Source: Pseudomonas wuhanensis
GTDB lineage: Bacteria; Pseudomonadota; Gammaproteobacteria; Pseudomonadales; Pseudomonadaceae
Length of the DNA stretch: 64,000 nt
Reading direction: 5' to 3'
NCBI RefSeq assembly: GCF_030687395.1
Contig: NZ_CP117430.1
Span: 3,348,001 to 3,412,000 of the forward strand
The notes beneath the pieces are model-generated. The model did no database searches. It saw only the letters and a list, made by a program, of their open reading frames with translations, and was not told where the DNA came from. Shown here piece by piece: positions 25,298 to 34,862 of the stretch (positions are counted from its first letter, which is position 1; each line of letters opens with the position of its first letter). A program made the translations under genes and the position numbers.

Positions 25298-25968
25298 GCC
25301 GATCAGCACGTGGCTGGGCGCTGTTCGCGCCCTTGATGCTGAGCCTGCACGCCCAGGCCGCCGACATCGCTCTCTACCCGACGGGCCCGGATCAGGACTC
25401 GGCCTTCCTGCGTTTTATCAATGCCGCCGAGCAACCGTTGCAACTGCTGGCCGAAGGCTCTCGGGCAAGCCTCAGACTCGAAGGCTCGAATGCCGTGTCT
25501 GACTACCTGCCCGTGCCCGCCAACCAGCCGATCAAGGGCACCCTGGAACGCAACGGCAATATCCAGCCGCTGGATATCCAGGTGGCGGCGGGTGAATTCG
25601 CCAGCGTGATCGCATTGCCGGACAGTACTCAAGGCATCCGCCAGGTCGTCATCCGTGAGCAACCCGACGACTTCAATAGCCTGAGAGCTTCACTGGCGTT
25701 TGTCAGCGCCGATCCGGATTGCCCCCAGGCCGGTTTGCGCGCTGCGGGGGTGAACGCCGAACTGTTCAAGGATGTGGCCAATGCCAGCGTGCAACGCCGC
25801 GCCATCAACCCCGTCCGCCTTTCGGTTCAATTGGTCTGCGCCCGCACCGATGTCGGTGCCCCGCTGGACCTGGGCCAGCTCAAGGCCGGCGAGCGCTACA
25901 GCGTTGTGCTGCTGCCTGGTGCACATGGCCCGCAGCTGCTGCTCGCAACTGATGTCCTGGCCCACTGA
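25294..25968 (+). CDS. wssG: WssG, AlgF-like periplasmic acetylation protein
   Basis: A 224-residue protein with a signal peptide ending near AQAADI (residues ~22-26), then an AlgF-like beta-rich sequence (IALYPTGPDQDSAFLRFINA). AlgF is needed for alginate O-acetylation; WssG is the counterpart for cellulose. The start at 25294 overlaps the wssF stop. An open frame extending upstream to 25132 in this frame is a shadow inside wssF. It probably works with WssH and WssI in the periplasm. Confidence 0.87.
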   Translation: MSRSARGWALFAPLMLSLHAQAADIALYPTGPDQDSAFLRFINAAEQPLQLLAEGSRASLRLEGSNAVSDYLPVPANQPIKGTLERNGNIQPLDIQVAAGEFASVIALPDSTQGIRQVVIREQPDDFNSLRASLAFVSADPDCPQAGLRAAGVNAELFKDVANASVQRRAINPVRLSVQLVCARTDVGAPLDLGQLKAGERYSVVLLPGAHGPQLLLATDVLAH

Positions 25969-25986
25969 TCGGATTGCACCACCACT

Positions 25987-27396
25987 ATGGTTTTTGCCTC
26001 TCTCGAGTTTCTGACGTTGTTCCTGCCGCTGTTCCTGTGCGCCTATGCACTGTGTCCAGGAGCCTGGCGCAACGTCACGCTACTGATCGGCAGCTGGCTG
26101 TTCTATGGCTGGTTGAGCCCACGGTTCCTCGCCGTGCATGTGATATTGACGATCACGGCGTGGGTCGGTGGCTTGCTGATTGACGCCTTACGGGAAGATG
26201 GCAAGGGCCGCATGCGGATACTCGTGGCCCTGATCGTGTTCAACACGGCGGTGCTTTGCTGGTACAAGTACGCCAACATCGTGGCCGGCACATTGATCGA
26301 CGCCATCACCTGGTCCGGCGCCATGCCTCTGGACTGGCAGCGGGTCATCATGCCGGCCGGGCTTTCGTTCATCGTATTGCAGGCGATTTCCTATCTGGTG
26401 GATGTACATCGCCGCACCGTGCCGGTCGAACGCAGCTTCATTGATTACGCCACCTATATTTCGATGTTCGGCCATTCGGTCGCCGGCCCTATCATTCGCT
26501 ATGACTGGGTTCGGCGCGAGCTGCAGCGGCGTGACTTCAACCTGCAGAATTTCTCGCTGGGCGCGCGCCGGTTCATGGTCGGGATGTGTATGAAGGTCCT
26601 GGTGGCCGACACCCTGTCACCCGTGGTCGACGTGGCGTTCAACGTGCAGAACCCAAGCTTCTTTGACGCCTGGCTTGGCTGCCTTGCCTACTCCCTGCAA
26701 CTGTTCTTCGACTTCGCCGGCTACAGCGCCATGGCCATTGGTCTGGGACTGATGCTGGGTTTCCATTTTCCCGAGAACTTCAACCGTCCCTATCTGGCCA
26801 ATAGCATCCAGGACTTCTGGCGCCGCTGGCATCTGTCGCTGTCCAACTGGTTACGGGACTATCTTTATATTCCGCTGGGCGGCAATCGCAACGGTGCCTG
26901 GAAAACCTATCACAACCTGCTCCTGATCATGGCCATCGCCGGCCTCTGGCACGGTGGTGATAGCTGGAATTATCTGCTTTGGGGCTGCGCCCATGGCCTG
27001 GCGTTATGCGCTGACCGTGCCTGGAGCCGTTCTACCCTGCCCACTTTACCGCCGGGGCTTTCCCATGGCCTGACACTGCTGTTCGTAAGCCTGGCCTGGA
27101 CACTGTTCCGCGCGCCCGACCTTGATGGCGCACTGCGCCTGTATGCCGGGCAGTTCGGCCTGCAGGGTATCGCCCTCGGTGACGAACTGAGCACGACGCT
27201 GCGCCCGATACATGGCCTTGCGGCCTTGCTGGGTGTGCTCGGTATCGTCGCACCGCTGCTACGCCCTTACTGTGAGAAACAACTGGGCGGCATAGCGCTC
27301 TACGCCTCGACCCTTTGGCCCATCGCCGGTTTCATGCTGTCGTTCGCACTGATCGCCAGTCGTGAAACCGTGCCCTTCCTGTACTTTCAATTCTGA
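25987..27396 (+). CDS. wssH: WssH, membrane-bound O-acyltransferase (AlgI-like MBOAT)
   Basis: A 469-residue polytopic MBOAT protein with about ten hydrophobic segments. The family signatures are PENFNRPYLANSIQDFWRRW and DYLYIPLGGNRNG, plus the active-site His regions GLWHGGDSWNYLLWG and CAHGLAL. It should move acetyl groups across the inner membrane for transfer to cellulose. It lies 18 nt after wssG and its stop shares a base with the wssI start (TGATG). It is full-length compared with AlgI-type proteins. Confidence 0.93.
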   Translation: MVFASLEFLTLFLPLFLCAYALCPGAWRNVTLLIGSWLFYGWLSPRFLAVHVILTITAWVGGLLIDALREDGKGRMRILVALIVFNTAVLCWYKYANIVAGTLIDAITWSGAMPLDWQRVIMPAGLSFIVLQAISYLVDVHRRTVPVERSFIDYATYISMFGHSVAGPIIRYDWVRRELQRRDFNLQNFSLGARRFMVGMCMKVLVADTLSPVVDVAFNVQNPSFFDAWLGCLAYSLQLFFDFAGYSAMAIGLGLMLGFHFPENFNRPYLANSIQDFWRRWHLSLSNWLRDYLYIPLGGNRNGAWKTYHNLLLIMAIAGLWHGGDSWNYLLWGCAHGLALCADRAWSRSTLPTLPPGLSHGLTLLFVSLAWTLFRAPDLDGALRLYAGQFGLQGIALGDELSTTLRPIHGLAALLGVLGIVAPLLRPYCEKQLGGIALYASTLWPIAGFMLSFALIASRETVPFLYFQF

Positions 27397-28550
27397 TGAC
27401 GTCCCCAGAGCACACTACCCTCCTCAATCAGCCAGATGCCCTGGTTGCACCCCGCCGTCCGTTGGCAGGCGTGGCGTTGCTGCTATTCCTGTTCGTCGGG
27501 CTGCTGTCCTCTGGCCGCCTGATCGGTTCAGGACAGATTGAACGGTTACCCGATAAGTGGCGGGCCGAGCAGATTCTCGACGGCAATGTCACCCATTGGA
27601 TCGCCAGGGAACTGTCGAAAGCGTCCTTCCCCACAACCCTCGCCGACCTGGAGCGCGGCGCCAGTTGGCTGCTCCTGCGCGATACGGGGCCGAGGGTTCG
27701 CCAGGGCTGTCCTGACTGGCTGTTTCTGGCCGATGAACTCAAGGTCGATCATCAAGCCCAGCGCAATGCCGATGCCAAAGCCCAGGCGGTGATTGAGCTC
27801 AAACAGCAGCTTTCCCGACGAGGAATCGACCTGCTGGTGGTCATCGTTCCAGACAAGAGCCGCATTGCTTCCGAGCAACGTTGCTCGCTACACCGCCCCG
27901 CCGTTCTCGAAGGGCGCATCCAGGCCTGGACCTCGAAACTGGATGTGGGTGGCGTGTCGAACCTGGACCTCACCGGTGCACTGACGCCACTGGGGGCCAC
28001 TGCCTGGTTACGCACCGATACGCACTGGAACGAATCCGGCGCGAGGGCGGCGGCCGATGCCATCGCGCAGCGCCTGCAGGCCCTGGGCATTACCGCAACA
28101 CCACGCAGGTCATTCAACGAAAGTCATGCCCCGCTCGCGCTGCGGCCTGGCGACCTGGTCCATCTGGCGGGCATCGACTGGCTGCCGCTCAAATGGCAAC
28201 CCGCACCCGAAATGGTCGCCCAGACCAACACCCACGAACTTCCCGTGGTATCAGCCGCCAGCCCTGACACTGAGGTAGACCTCTTTGGCGATGCCGACCT
28301 CCCCAACACCGCGCTCATCGGCACTTCATTCTCACGCAACTCCAACTTCGGGGGTTTCCTGCAGCAGGCACTGGGCGCCCCCGTGGGCAATTTCGCCAAA
28401 GATGGCGGAGCGTTCTCTGGTGCTGCAAACAGCTACCTCAACAATTCCGCCTTCAAAGAAACACCGCCCAAACACATCATCTGGGAGATCCCGGAGCGGG
28501 ACCTGCAAACGGCCGACACCGCCCTCCTTGCGTATCGATCACTGCAATAG
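27396..28550 (+). CDS. wssI: WssI, AlgJ/AlgX-like SGNH cellulose O-acetyltransferase
   Basis: A 384-residue protein with one N-terminal membrane anchor (residues ~24-42, VALLLFLFVGLLSSGRLI) and a periplasmic SGNH-type domain. It carries RTDTHWNESG (the Asp/His pair of AlgJ/AlgX) and LIGTSFSRNSNFGG (catalytic Ser region). It is the expected terminal acetyltransferase for cellulose, fed by WssH. It is the last gene of this operon copy; the wssJ MinD-like gene described in SBW25 does not follow. Confidence 0.9.
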   Translation: MTSPEHTTLLNQPDALVAPRRPLAGVALLLFLFVGLLSSGRLIGSGQIERLPDKWRAEQILDGNVTHWIARELSKASFPTTLADLERGASWLLLRDTGPRVRQGCPDWLFLADELKVDHQAQRNADAKAQAVIELKQQLSRRGIDLLVVIVPDKSRIASEQRCSLHRPAVLEGRIQAWTSKLDVGGVSNLDLTGALTPLGATAWLRTDTHWNESGARAAADAIAQRLQALGITATPRRSFNESHAPLALRPGDLVHLAGIDWLPLKWQPAPEMVAQTNTHELPVVSAASPDTEVDLFGDADLPNTALIGTSFSRNSNFGGFLQQALGAPVGNFAKDGGAFSGAANSYLNNSAFKETPPKHIIWEIPERDLQTADTALLAYRSLQ

Positions 28551-28589
28551 ATGCCCCGAATGCCAGTAAGTTACGCTGTAATGCGATCT

Positions 28590-28626
28590 GTAGCAGCTGG
28601 TGAAGCCTGCGTTCGGCAGCTGCTAC
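28590..28626. repeat. REP-like palindrome after the cellulose operon
   Basis: GTAGCAGCTG (28590-28599) and CAGCTGCTAC (28617-28626) form a perfect 10-bp stem around a 17-nt loop. It is of the GTAGCAGCTGCC-type repeat common in Pseudomonas intergenic DNA. It may also end or stabilise wss transcripts. It is not the same family as the GAGCGGGCTTGCCCGC repeats further right. Confidence 0.6.
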
Positions 28627-28761
28627 AAAAAGTACGTCGCGGCTTAACTTGCCGGCATTAGGGCTTGCCCGCGAGCCGCCCTTTGCACTCCCCGCAACAC
28701 TGAATTGTGATCATTTCATTTGATAGCCCACTAATGGAAGGTGCATGCTAGAGGGCTCGCT

Positions 28762-28789
28762 TTGAGCTTATATCATTCCGAATGATAGT
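28762..28789 (+). promoter_or_regulatory. Operator-like palindrome within a candidate mexE promoter
   Basis: ATCATTC-C-GAATGAT (28772-28786) is a perfect 15-bp inverted repeat that contains T-N11-A, the LysR-type operator pattern. It lies between TTGAGC (28762-28767) and GATAGT (28784-28789), which could be weak -35 and -10 elements 16 nt apart. MexT, a LysR-type activator, controls mexEF-oprN in P. aeruginosa, but its described site differs and usually lies further upstream. The factor here is unknown. Confidence 0.45.
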
Positions 28790-28869
28790 TACCTTCGCTT
28801 CATTCGATTCGTGCCATACCACCCCGCCAAGCATCATCCGTCCATCTCAATACATTGGCGGATGCATCC

Positions 28870-30123
28870 ATGGAACAGTCACTCAAACATTTGCGCTTCC
28901 CCTTGGCCCTGTTGGCCGTGCTGGTGATGAGCGCTTGCGGCAAGACCCCGGACGCTGCCGCCACCATGCCCGCGGCCAAAGTCAGCGTGGCCAAGGTGCT
29001 GGAACAACCGGTCAACGAGTGGGACGAATTCACCGGGCGCCTTGAAGCGCCGGAAACGGTAGAGATTCGTCCACGGGTTTCCGGCCAGATCGATGACGTC
29101 GCCTTCACCGAAGGCGCGCTGGTCAAGAAAGGCGATCTGTTGTTCCAGATCGACCCGCGCCCGTTCCAGGCTGAGGTCCGCCGCCTCGAAGCCCTGGTTG
29201 CGCAAGCTCGCGCCACCGCCACCCGCAGCGAAAACGAATCCCAGCGCGGCGAACGTCTGCGCACCAGCAACGCGATTTCCGCCGAACTCGCCGACTCGCG
29301 CACCAGCGCGGCTCAAGAAGCCCGCGCCGCCGTTGGCGCCCTCCAGGCGCAACTGGACCTGGCCAAACTGAACCTGAGCTTCACCCGCGTCACTGCGCCT
29401 ATCAGCGGCCGTGTCAGCCGTGCGGAAATCACCGCCGGCAACCTGGTGACCGCCGATACCACCGCGCTGACCAGCGTGGTGTCCACCGACAAGGTCTACG
29501 CCTACTTCGACGCCGACGAGCGTGTCTTCCTTAAATACACCCAGCTCGCCCGCCAGGGACAACGCGGTGCAACCACGCCGGTTTACCTCGGCCTGTCCAA
29601 TGAAGACGGCAACCCGCACCAGGGCCAGATGAACTTCGTCGACAACCAGGTCAACCCGAAGACCGGCACCATCCGCGGTCGCGCGGTGTTCGACAACAGC
29701 GACGGCACCTACACCCCGGGTCTTTACGCACGCCTGAAACTGGTGGGCAGCGGCACTTACTCCGCGGTGTTGATTAACGACGAAGCAGTCGGTACCGACC
29801 TGGGTAAAAAGTTCGTGCTGGTGATGGATGCCGACAACAAAACGGCTTACCGCCCTGTCGAGCTGGGTCCGAAGATCGAAGGTCTGCGCATCGTGCGCAG
29901 CGGCCTGAACAAAGACGACACCATCATCGTCAAGGGTTTGCAGCGGGTTCGTCCTGGTTCGCCGGTCACGCCTGAAGTGATCCCGATGGCCAGCCAGGAA
30001 ACCCTCGCGGCTCTCGCACAACAACGACAAGCGCTGGAAGCCAGCAACCTGCCCCAAGTCGCACCTGCCAAGGTCGCGCCGGGTACGGTTGTGAAAGTGG
30101 CTGCTGCGACTCCACGCGGTTAA
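28870..30123 (+). CDS. mexE: RND efflux periplasmic adaptor MexE
   Basis: A 417-residue membrane fusion protein with an N-terminal lipoprotein-like signal (LLAVLVMSACG, Cys23). The lipoyl/biotinyl-like halves (VEIRPRVSGQIDDVAF and later TRVTAPISGRVSRAEI) flank a helical hairpin rich in Ala/Glu/Arg, followed by beta-barrel and membrane-proximal domains. It links the RND pump to the outer-membrane channel. ATG 28870 is chosen because the signal peptide then starts properly; TTG 28855 is in frame. It is followed 15 nt later by mexF. MexE is assigned mainly because the next gene is unmistakably MexF. Confidence 0.93.
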   Translation: MEQSLKHLRFPLALLAVLVMSACGKTPDAAATMPAAKVSVAKVLEQPVNEWDEFTGRLEAPETVEIRPRVSGQIDDVAFTEGALVKKGDLLFQIDPRPFQAEVRRLEALVAQARATATRSENESQRGERLRTSNAISAELADSRTSAAQEARAAVGALQAQLDLAKLNLSFTRVTAPISGRVSRAEITAGNLVTADTTALTSVVSTDKVYAYFDADERVFLKYTQLARQGQRGATTPVYLGLSNEDGNPHQGQMNFVDNQVNPKTGTIRGRAVFDNSDGTYTPGLYARLKLVGSGTYSAVLINDEAVGTDLGKKFVLVMDADNKTAYRPVELGPKIEGLRIVRSGLNKDDTIIVKGLQRVRPGSPVTPEVIPMASQETLAALAQQRQALEASNLPQVAPAKVAPGTVVKVAAATPRG

Positions 30124-30138
30124 GGGACAATTACTCCG

Positions 30139-33100
30139 ATGAATTTTTCCCAATTCTTCATTTCACGGCCGATCTTTGCAGCGGTACTCTCGCTGCTGAT
30201 CCTGATCGCTGGCGCCATCTCGCTGTTCCAGTTGCCGATCAGCGAATACCCGGAAGTCGTGCCACCGACCGTTGTGGTCCGTGCCAACTTCCCGGGCGCC
30301 AACCCTAAAGTCATCGGTGAAACCGTGGCCGCTCCTTTGGAGCAAGCCATCACCGGCGTCGAGAACATGCTGTACATGTCCTCGCAGTCCACCGCTGACG
30401 GCAAGATCACCCTGACCATCACCTTCGCCCTGGGCACTGACCTGGACAACGCGCAGGTGCAGGTTCAGAACCGCGTGACCCGGACCGAGCCCAAACTTCC
30501 CGAGGAAGTGACGCGCATCGGTATCACTGTCGACAAGGCTTCGCCCGACCTGACCATGGTTGTGCACTTGACCTCGCCGGACAAACGCTACGACATGCTT
30601 TACCTGTCCAACTACGCCTTGCTCAACATCAAGGATGAGCTGGCGCGTCTGGGCGGTGTCGGGGATGTGCAGCTGTTCGGTATGGGCGATTACTCGCTGC
30701 GGGTGTGGCTCGATCCGAACAAGACTGCTTCGCGCAACCTGACCGCGACCGATGTGGTCACTGCGATTCGTGAACAGAACCGTCAAGTGGCGGCCGGTGC
30801 CCTGGGCGCTCCGCCTGCGCCGAATGCCACCGCGTTCCAGCTGTCGGTCAACACGCAAGGCCGTCTGGTTTCCGAGGAAGAGTTTGAGAACATCATCATT
30901 CGCTCCGGCGAAAATGGTGAAATCACTCGCCTGAAAGACATTGCTCGCGTCGAACTCGGCTCCAGCCAATACGCCCTGCGCTCCTTGCTGAACAACCAGC
31001 CGGCGGTAGCGATCCCGATCTTCCAACGCCCTGGTTCCAACGCGATCCAGATCTCCAACGACGTTCGGGAGAAAATGGCCGAGCTGAAGAAGAACTTCCC
31101 GCAAGGCATGGACTTCAGCATCGTTTATGACCCGACGATCTTCGTGCGCGGCTCCATCGAGGCGGTGGTTCATACCCTCTTCGAAGCGCTGATCCTCGTT
31201 GTGCTCGTGGTGATCCTGTTCCTGCAAACCTGGCGCGCCTCGATCATTCCGTTGGTGGCGGTGCCAGTTTCGCTGATCGGTACATTTGCCGTGATGCACC
31301 TGTTCGGCTTCTCGTTGAACGCCCTGTCGCTGTTCGGACTGGTACTGGCCATCGGTATCGTGGTCGACGATGCGATTGTGGTGGTGGAGAACGTCGAGCG
31401 AAACATCGGGCTCGGACTCACCCCTATAGAAGCCACCAAGCGTGCGATGCGTGAAGTGACCGGTCCGATCATCGCGACGGCGCTGGTGCTGTGTGCGGTG
31501 TTTATCCCGGCGGCGTTCATCTCCGGGTTGACCGGGCAGTTCTATAAACAGTTCGCCCTGACGATTGCGATTTCGACCGTCATCTCGGCCTTCAACTCGC
31601 TGACCTTGTCGCCAGCGCTGGCCGCCGTGTTGCTCAAGAGCCATGACGCGCCGAAAGACCGTTTCTCCAAGGTTCTGGACAAGATCTTTGGTGGCTGGTT
31701 GTTCCGTCCGTTCAACCGCTTCTTTGACAAGGCCAGCCATGGTTATGTCGGCACCGTGGGCCGGGTTATCCGCAGCAGCGGTATCGCCCTGCTGGTGTAC
31801 GCCGGCCTGATGGTGCTGACGTTCTTCGGTTTCTCCAACACCCCGACCGGTTTCGTACCCGGCCAGGACAAGCAATACCTGGTGGCCTTCGCGCAACTGC
31901 CGGATGCCGCGAGCCTGGACCGTACCGAAGACGTGATCAAGCGCATGTCCGACCTGGCCCTGAAACAGCCTGGGGTGGAAAGCGCCGTGGCCTTCCCGGG
32001 TCTGTCGATCAACGGTTTCACCAATAGCCCTAACGCCGGCATCGTGTTCGTCACCCTGAAGCCTTTCGACGAGCGTAAGGACCCGAGCATGTCCGCCGGG
32101 GCGATTGCCGGTGCATTGAACGGCCAGTACGCCGGGATTCAGGAAGCCTATATGGCGATCTTCCCGCCGCCGCCGGTACAAGGCCTGGGGACCATTGGCG
32201 GTTTCCGCCTGCAGATCGAAGACCGGGGCAACCTGGGCTATGACGAGCTGTACAAAGAAACCATGAACATCATCACCAAAAGCCACAGCGTGCCGGAACT
32301 GGCTGGCCTGTTCACCAGCTACACCGTGAACGTGCCGCAGGTCGATGCCGCCATCGACCGGGAAAAAGCCAAGACCCACGGCGTGGCCGTCAGCGACATC
32401 TTCGATACCCTGCAGATCTATCTGGGTTCGCTGTATGCCAACGACTTCAACCGCTTCGGTCGCACCTATCAGGTCAACGTTCAGGCTGAGCAGCAGTTCC
32501 GTCTCGAATCGGACCAGATCGGTCAGCTGAAAGTGCGTAACAACCGCGGCGAGATGATCCCGCTGGCGACCTTCATCAAGGTCAGCGACACCTCGGGGCC
32601 GGATCGTGTAATGCACTACAACGGCTTCATCACCGCGGAAATCAACGGTGCGGCAGCCCCCGGCTACAGCTCCGGCCAGGCCGAAAAAGCCATCGAGAAA
32701 CTGCTCAAGGATGAACTTCCGAACGGCATGACCTACGAGTGGACCGACCTGACCTACCAGCAGATTCTGTCCGGCAACACCGCGCTGTTCGTGTTCCCGC
32801 TCTGCGTACTGCTGGCATTCCTGGTGCTCGCGGCGCAGTACGAAAGTTGGAGCTTGCCACTGGCGGTGATCCTGATCGTACCGATGACCCTGCTGTCGGC
32901 GATTACCGGGGTGATTGCCTCGGGCGGCGACAACAACATCTTTACCCAGATCGGCTTGATCGTACTGGTGGGACTTGCGTGTAAGAACGCGATTCTGATC
33001 GTCGAGTTTGCCAAGGATAAACAGGAAGAAGGCCTCGGCCCGCTGGCAGCGGTGCTGGAAGCCTGCCGCCTGCGTCTGCGGCCGATCCTGATGACCTCCT

Positions 33101-33330
33101 TCGCGTTCATCATGGGTGTTGTGCCACTGGTCTTCTCCAGCGGTGCGGGTGCCGAAATGCGTCATGCCATGGGTGTGGCGGTGTTCTCCGGGATGCTCGG
33201 GGTGACCTTCTTCGGGCTGTTGCTGACGCCGGTGTTCTACGTACTGATTCGCAACTTTGTGGAACGCGGTGAAGCGCGCAAAGCGGCCAAGGCGCTGAAA
33301 TTGGAAAAGCAACTGGAGGCGCAACAATGA
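30139..33330 (+). CDS. mexF: RND multidrug efflux pump MexF
   Basis: A 1063-residue inner-membrane RND transporter that reads as a near copy of P. aeruginosa MexF across its length. It starts MNFSQFFISRPIFAAVLSL, has twelve transmembrane segments, the proton-relay Asp pair in GIVVDDAIVVVEN and the Lys in GLACKNAILIVEF. Two large periplasmic loops carry the porter domain. With MexE and OprN it exports fluoroquinolones, chloramphenicol and quorum-sensing precursors in P. aeruginosa; the same range is an inference here. The stop overlaps oprN as ATGA. A long open frame on the opposite strand is a codon-bias shadow. Confidence 0.97.
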   Translation: MNFSQFFISRPIFAAVLSLLILIAGAISLFQLPISEYPEVVPPTVVVRANFPGANPKVIGETVAAPLEQAITGVENMLYMSSQSTADGKITLTITFALGTDLDNAQVQVQNRVTRTEPKLPEEVTRIGITVDKASPDLTMVVHLTSPDKRYDMLYLSNYALLNIKDELARLGGVGDVQLFGMGDYSLRVWLDPNKTASRNLTATDVVTAIREQNRQVAAGALGAPPAPNATAFQLSVNTQGRLVSEEEFENIIIRSGENGEITRLKDIARVELGSSQYALRSLLNNQPAVAIPIFQRPGSNAIQISNDVREKMAELKKNFPQGMDFSIVYDPTIFVRGSIEAVVHTLFEALILVVLVVILFLQTWRASIIPLVAVPVSLIGTFAVMHLFGFSLNALSLFGLVLAIGIVVDDAIVVVENVERNIGLGLTPIEATKRAMREVTGPIIATALVLCAVFIPAAFISGLTGQFYKQFALTIAISTVISAFNSLTLSPALAAVLLKSHDAPKDRFSKVLDKIFGGWLFRPFNRFFDKASHGYVGTVGRVIRSSGIALLVYAGLMVLTFFGFSNTPTGFVPGQDKQYLVAFAQLPDAASLDRTEDVIKRMSDLALKQPGVESAVAFPGLSINGFTNSPNAGIVFVTLKPFDERKDPSMSAGAIAGALNGQYAGIQEAYMAIFPPPPVQGLGTIGGFRLQIEDRGNLGYDELYKETMNIITKSHSVPELAGLFTSYTVNVPQVDAAIDREKAKTHGVAVSDIFDTLQIYLGSLYANDFNRFGRTYQVNVQAEQQFRLESDQIGQLKVRNNRGEMIPLATFIKVSDTSGPDRVMHYNGFITAEINGAAAPGYSSGQAEKAIEKLLKDELPNGMTYEWTDLTYQQILSGNTALFVFPLCVLLAFLVLAAQYESWSLPLAVILIVPMTLLSAITGVIASGGDNNIFTQIGLIVLVGLACKNAILIVEFAKDKQEEGLGPLAAVLEACRLRLRPILMTSFAFIMGVVPLVFSSGAGAEMRHAMGVAVFSGMLGVTFFGLLLTPVFYVLIRNFVERGEARKAAKALKLEKQLEAQQ

Positions 33331-34748
33331 GCCTGAAAGCCTTCCTGCCGAGCCTGCTGGTACTGGCCCTGAGTGCCTGTGCCGTCGGCCCGGACTACAA
33401 AACCCCAACCACCGAGGCGGCCAACATCACGGCCGCCACCGATGGCAGCGCCGGTCAGAAGAACTTCGACCGCGCCCGTTTCGAAGGCATCTGGTGGCAG
33501 CAGTTCGACGATCCGACCCTCAACCAGTTGGTGACGCAATCCTTGCAAGGCAACCGCGATTTGCGCGTGGCCTTCGCCCGCTGGAAAGCGGCCCGGGCGA
33601 TTCGCGATGACGCCAGCAATGACGCCATGCCGACCATCACCAGCCGTGCGAGCAGTGATCTGGCCAAGGGGCAAATTCCCGGCCAGACCACTAAACGCGT
33701 CAGCAGTGAACGCTATGACCTGGGGCTGGACATGGCCTGGGAACTGGACTTGTTCGGTCGCATCCAGCGCAACCTGGAATCCAGCGACGCTGAACAGCAG
33801 GCGGCCGAAGCCGATCTTTACCAACTGCAAGTCACCATGATTGCCGAACTGGTGGACGCCTATGGCCAACTGCGCGGCGCACAACTGCGGGAAAAGATCG
33901 CCCTGGCCAACCTGAACAACCAGCAGGAATCGCGCAAGATCACCGAAAACCTGCGTGATGCCGGTGTCGGCGATCAGCTGGACGTGGTTCGCGCCGATGC
34001 GCGCCTGGCCTCTGTCGAAGCCAGCGTGCCACAACTGCAAGCCGAACAGGTGCGTCAGCGCAACCGCATCGCCACCCTGCTGGGTGAGCGTCCGGACAAG
34101 CTGACCGTCGACCTGAGTCCTAAAGACTTGCCGGCGATCGCCAAGGCCCTGCCGATCGGTGATCCGGGCGAACTGCTGCAACGGCGTCCGGACATCCTCA
34201 GCGCCGAACGCAAATTGGCGGCTGCCACCGCGCGTATCGGCGTGGCCAAGGCTGATTTGTTCCCTCGAGTGAGCCTCAGCGGTTTTCTTGGCTGGACTGC
34301 CGGGCGCGGTTCGCAGATCGGCTCGTCGGCGGCCAATGCCTGGGCACTGGGCCCGAGCATCACCTGGGCGGCGTTCGACCTGGGCAGCGTGCGCGCCCGT
34401 TTGCGCGGCGCCGATGCTGAAGCCGAAGGCGCCCTGGCGACCTACGAGCAGCAAGTACTGCTGGCGTTGGAAGAGTCGGAAAACGCCTTCAGCGATTACG
34501 GTAAACGTCAGCAGCGCCTGATCTCGCTGATTCGTCAAAGCGAATCAAGCCGCGCCGCCGCAGACCTCGCCGACATTCGCTACCGCGAAGGTACCGTGGA
34601 CTTCCTCGTGCTGCTCGATGCTCAGCGTGAGCGTCTGGCAGCCGAAGACACCCAGGCCCAGGCCGAAGTCGATTTGTATCGCGGCATTGTCGCAATCTAC
34701 AAAGCCCTTGGCGGCGGCTGGCAACCAGAGACGGTCGCCAGCAAGTAA
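33327..34748 (+). CDS. oprN: RND efflux outer-membrane channel OprN (NodT family)
   Basis: A 473-residue outer-membrane factor with a lipoprotein signal (LLVLALSACAVGPDY, lipobox LSAC, Cys18), then two repeated OEP halves of long helices. Family landmarks include WWQQFDDPTLNQLV near residue 55 and the pro-rich LLQRRPDILSAERKLAAA near 287. It forms the TolC-like trimeric duct of the MexEF pump. It is coupled to mexF by a 4-nt overlap and followed after 47 nt by a strong terminator, which closes the operon. Confidence 0.94.
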   Translation: MSLKAFLPSLLVLALSACAVGPDYKTPTTEAANITAATDGSAGQKNFDRARFEGIWWQQFDDPTLNQLVTQSLQGNRDLRVAFARWKAARAIRDDASNDAMPTITSRASSDLAKGQIPGQTTKRVSSERYDLGLDMAWELDLFGRIQRNLESSDAEQQAAEADLYQLQVTMIAELVDAYGQLRGAQLREKIALANLNNQQESRKITENLRDAGVGDQLDVVRADARLASVEASVPQLQAEQVRQRNRIATLLGERPDKLTVDLSPKDLPAIAKALPIGDPGELLQRRPDILSAERKLAAATARIGVAKADLFPRVSLSGFLGWTAGRGSQIGSSAANAWALGPSITWAAFDLGSVRARLRGADAEAEGALATYEQQVLLALEESENAFSDYGKRQQRLISLIRQSESSRAAADLADIRYREGTVDFLVLLDAQRERLAAEDTQAQAEVDLYRGIVAIYKALGGGWQPETVASK

Positions 34749-34794
34749 TGTGTTAAAGCGCTCCTTTGGTTGGCCGCAACCAACCAATTTTTTT

Positions 34795-34830
34795 GCCCCG
34801 CGCCTCATTCGGTCGCGGGGCTTTTTTTTG
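34795..34830 (+). terminator. Rho-independent terminator of mexEF-oprN
   Basis: GCCCCGCG (34795-34802) pairs with CGCGGGGC (34814-34821) around an 11-nt loop and is followed by eight Ts. It also has an upstream run of Ts/As (AATTTTTTT). It is the clearest intrinsic terminator in the window. Confidence 0.9.
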
Positions 34831-34862
34831 TCTGCGCACGGTGCTGGAAGCATTCACAGAAC

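Larger units (their letters stand above)
28551..28869. other. Interval between wssI and mexE
   Basis: 319 nt containing a REP-like hairpin (28590-28626), a degraded REP-like stretch around 28660-28680 (GGCTTGCCCGCGAG) and, nearer mexE, the palindromic operator candidate at 28772-28786. A looser partner, ATCATTTCATTTGAT, lies at 28710-28724. No gene is supportable. Confidence 0.6.

Noticed and set aside
30163..33408. 1081-residue open frame on the minus strand opposite mexF
   Set aside because: It is an exact antisense shadow of mexF, a product of strong G/C third-position bias. Its translation is rich in His, Gln, Arg and Gly with no domain, and mexF itself is unmistakable.
33237..34538. 433-residue minus-strand open frame over oprN
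   Set aside because: Antisense shadow of a clear outer-membrane factor gene.
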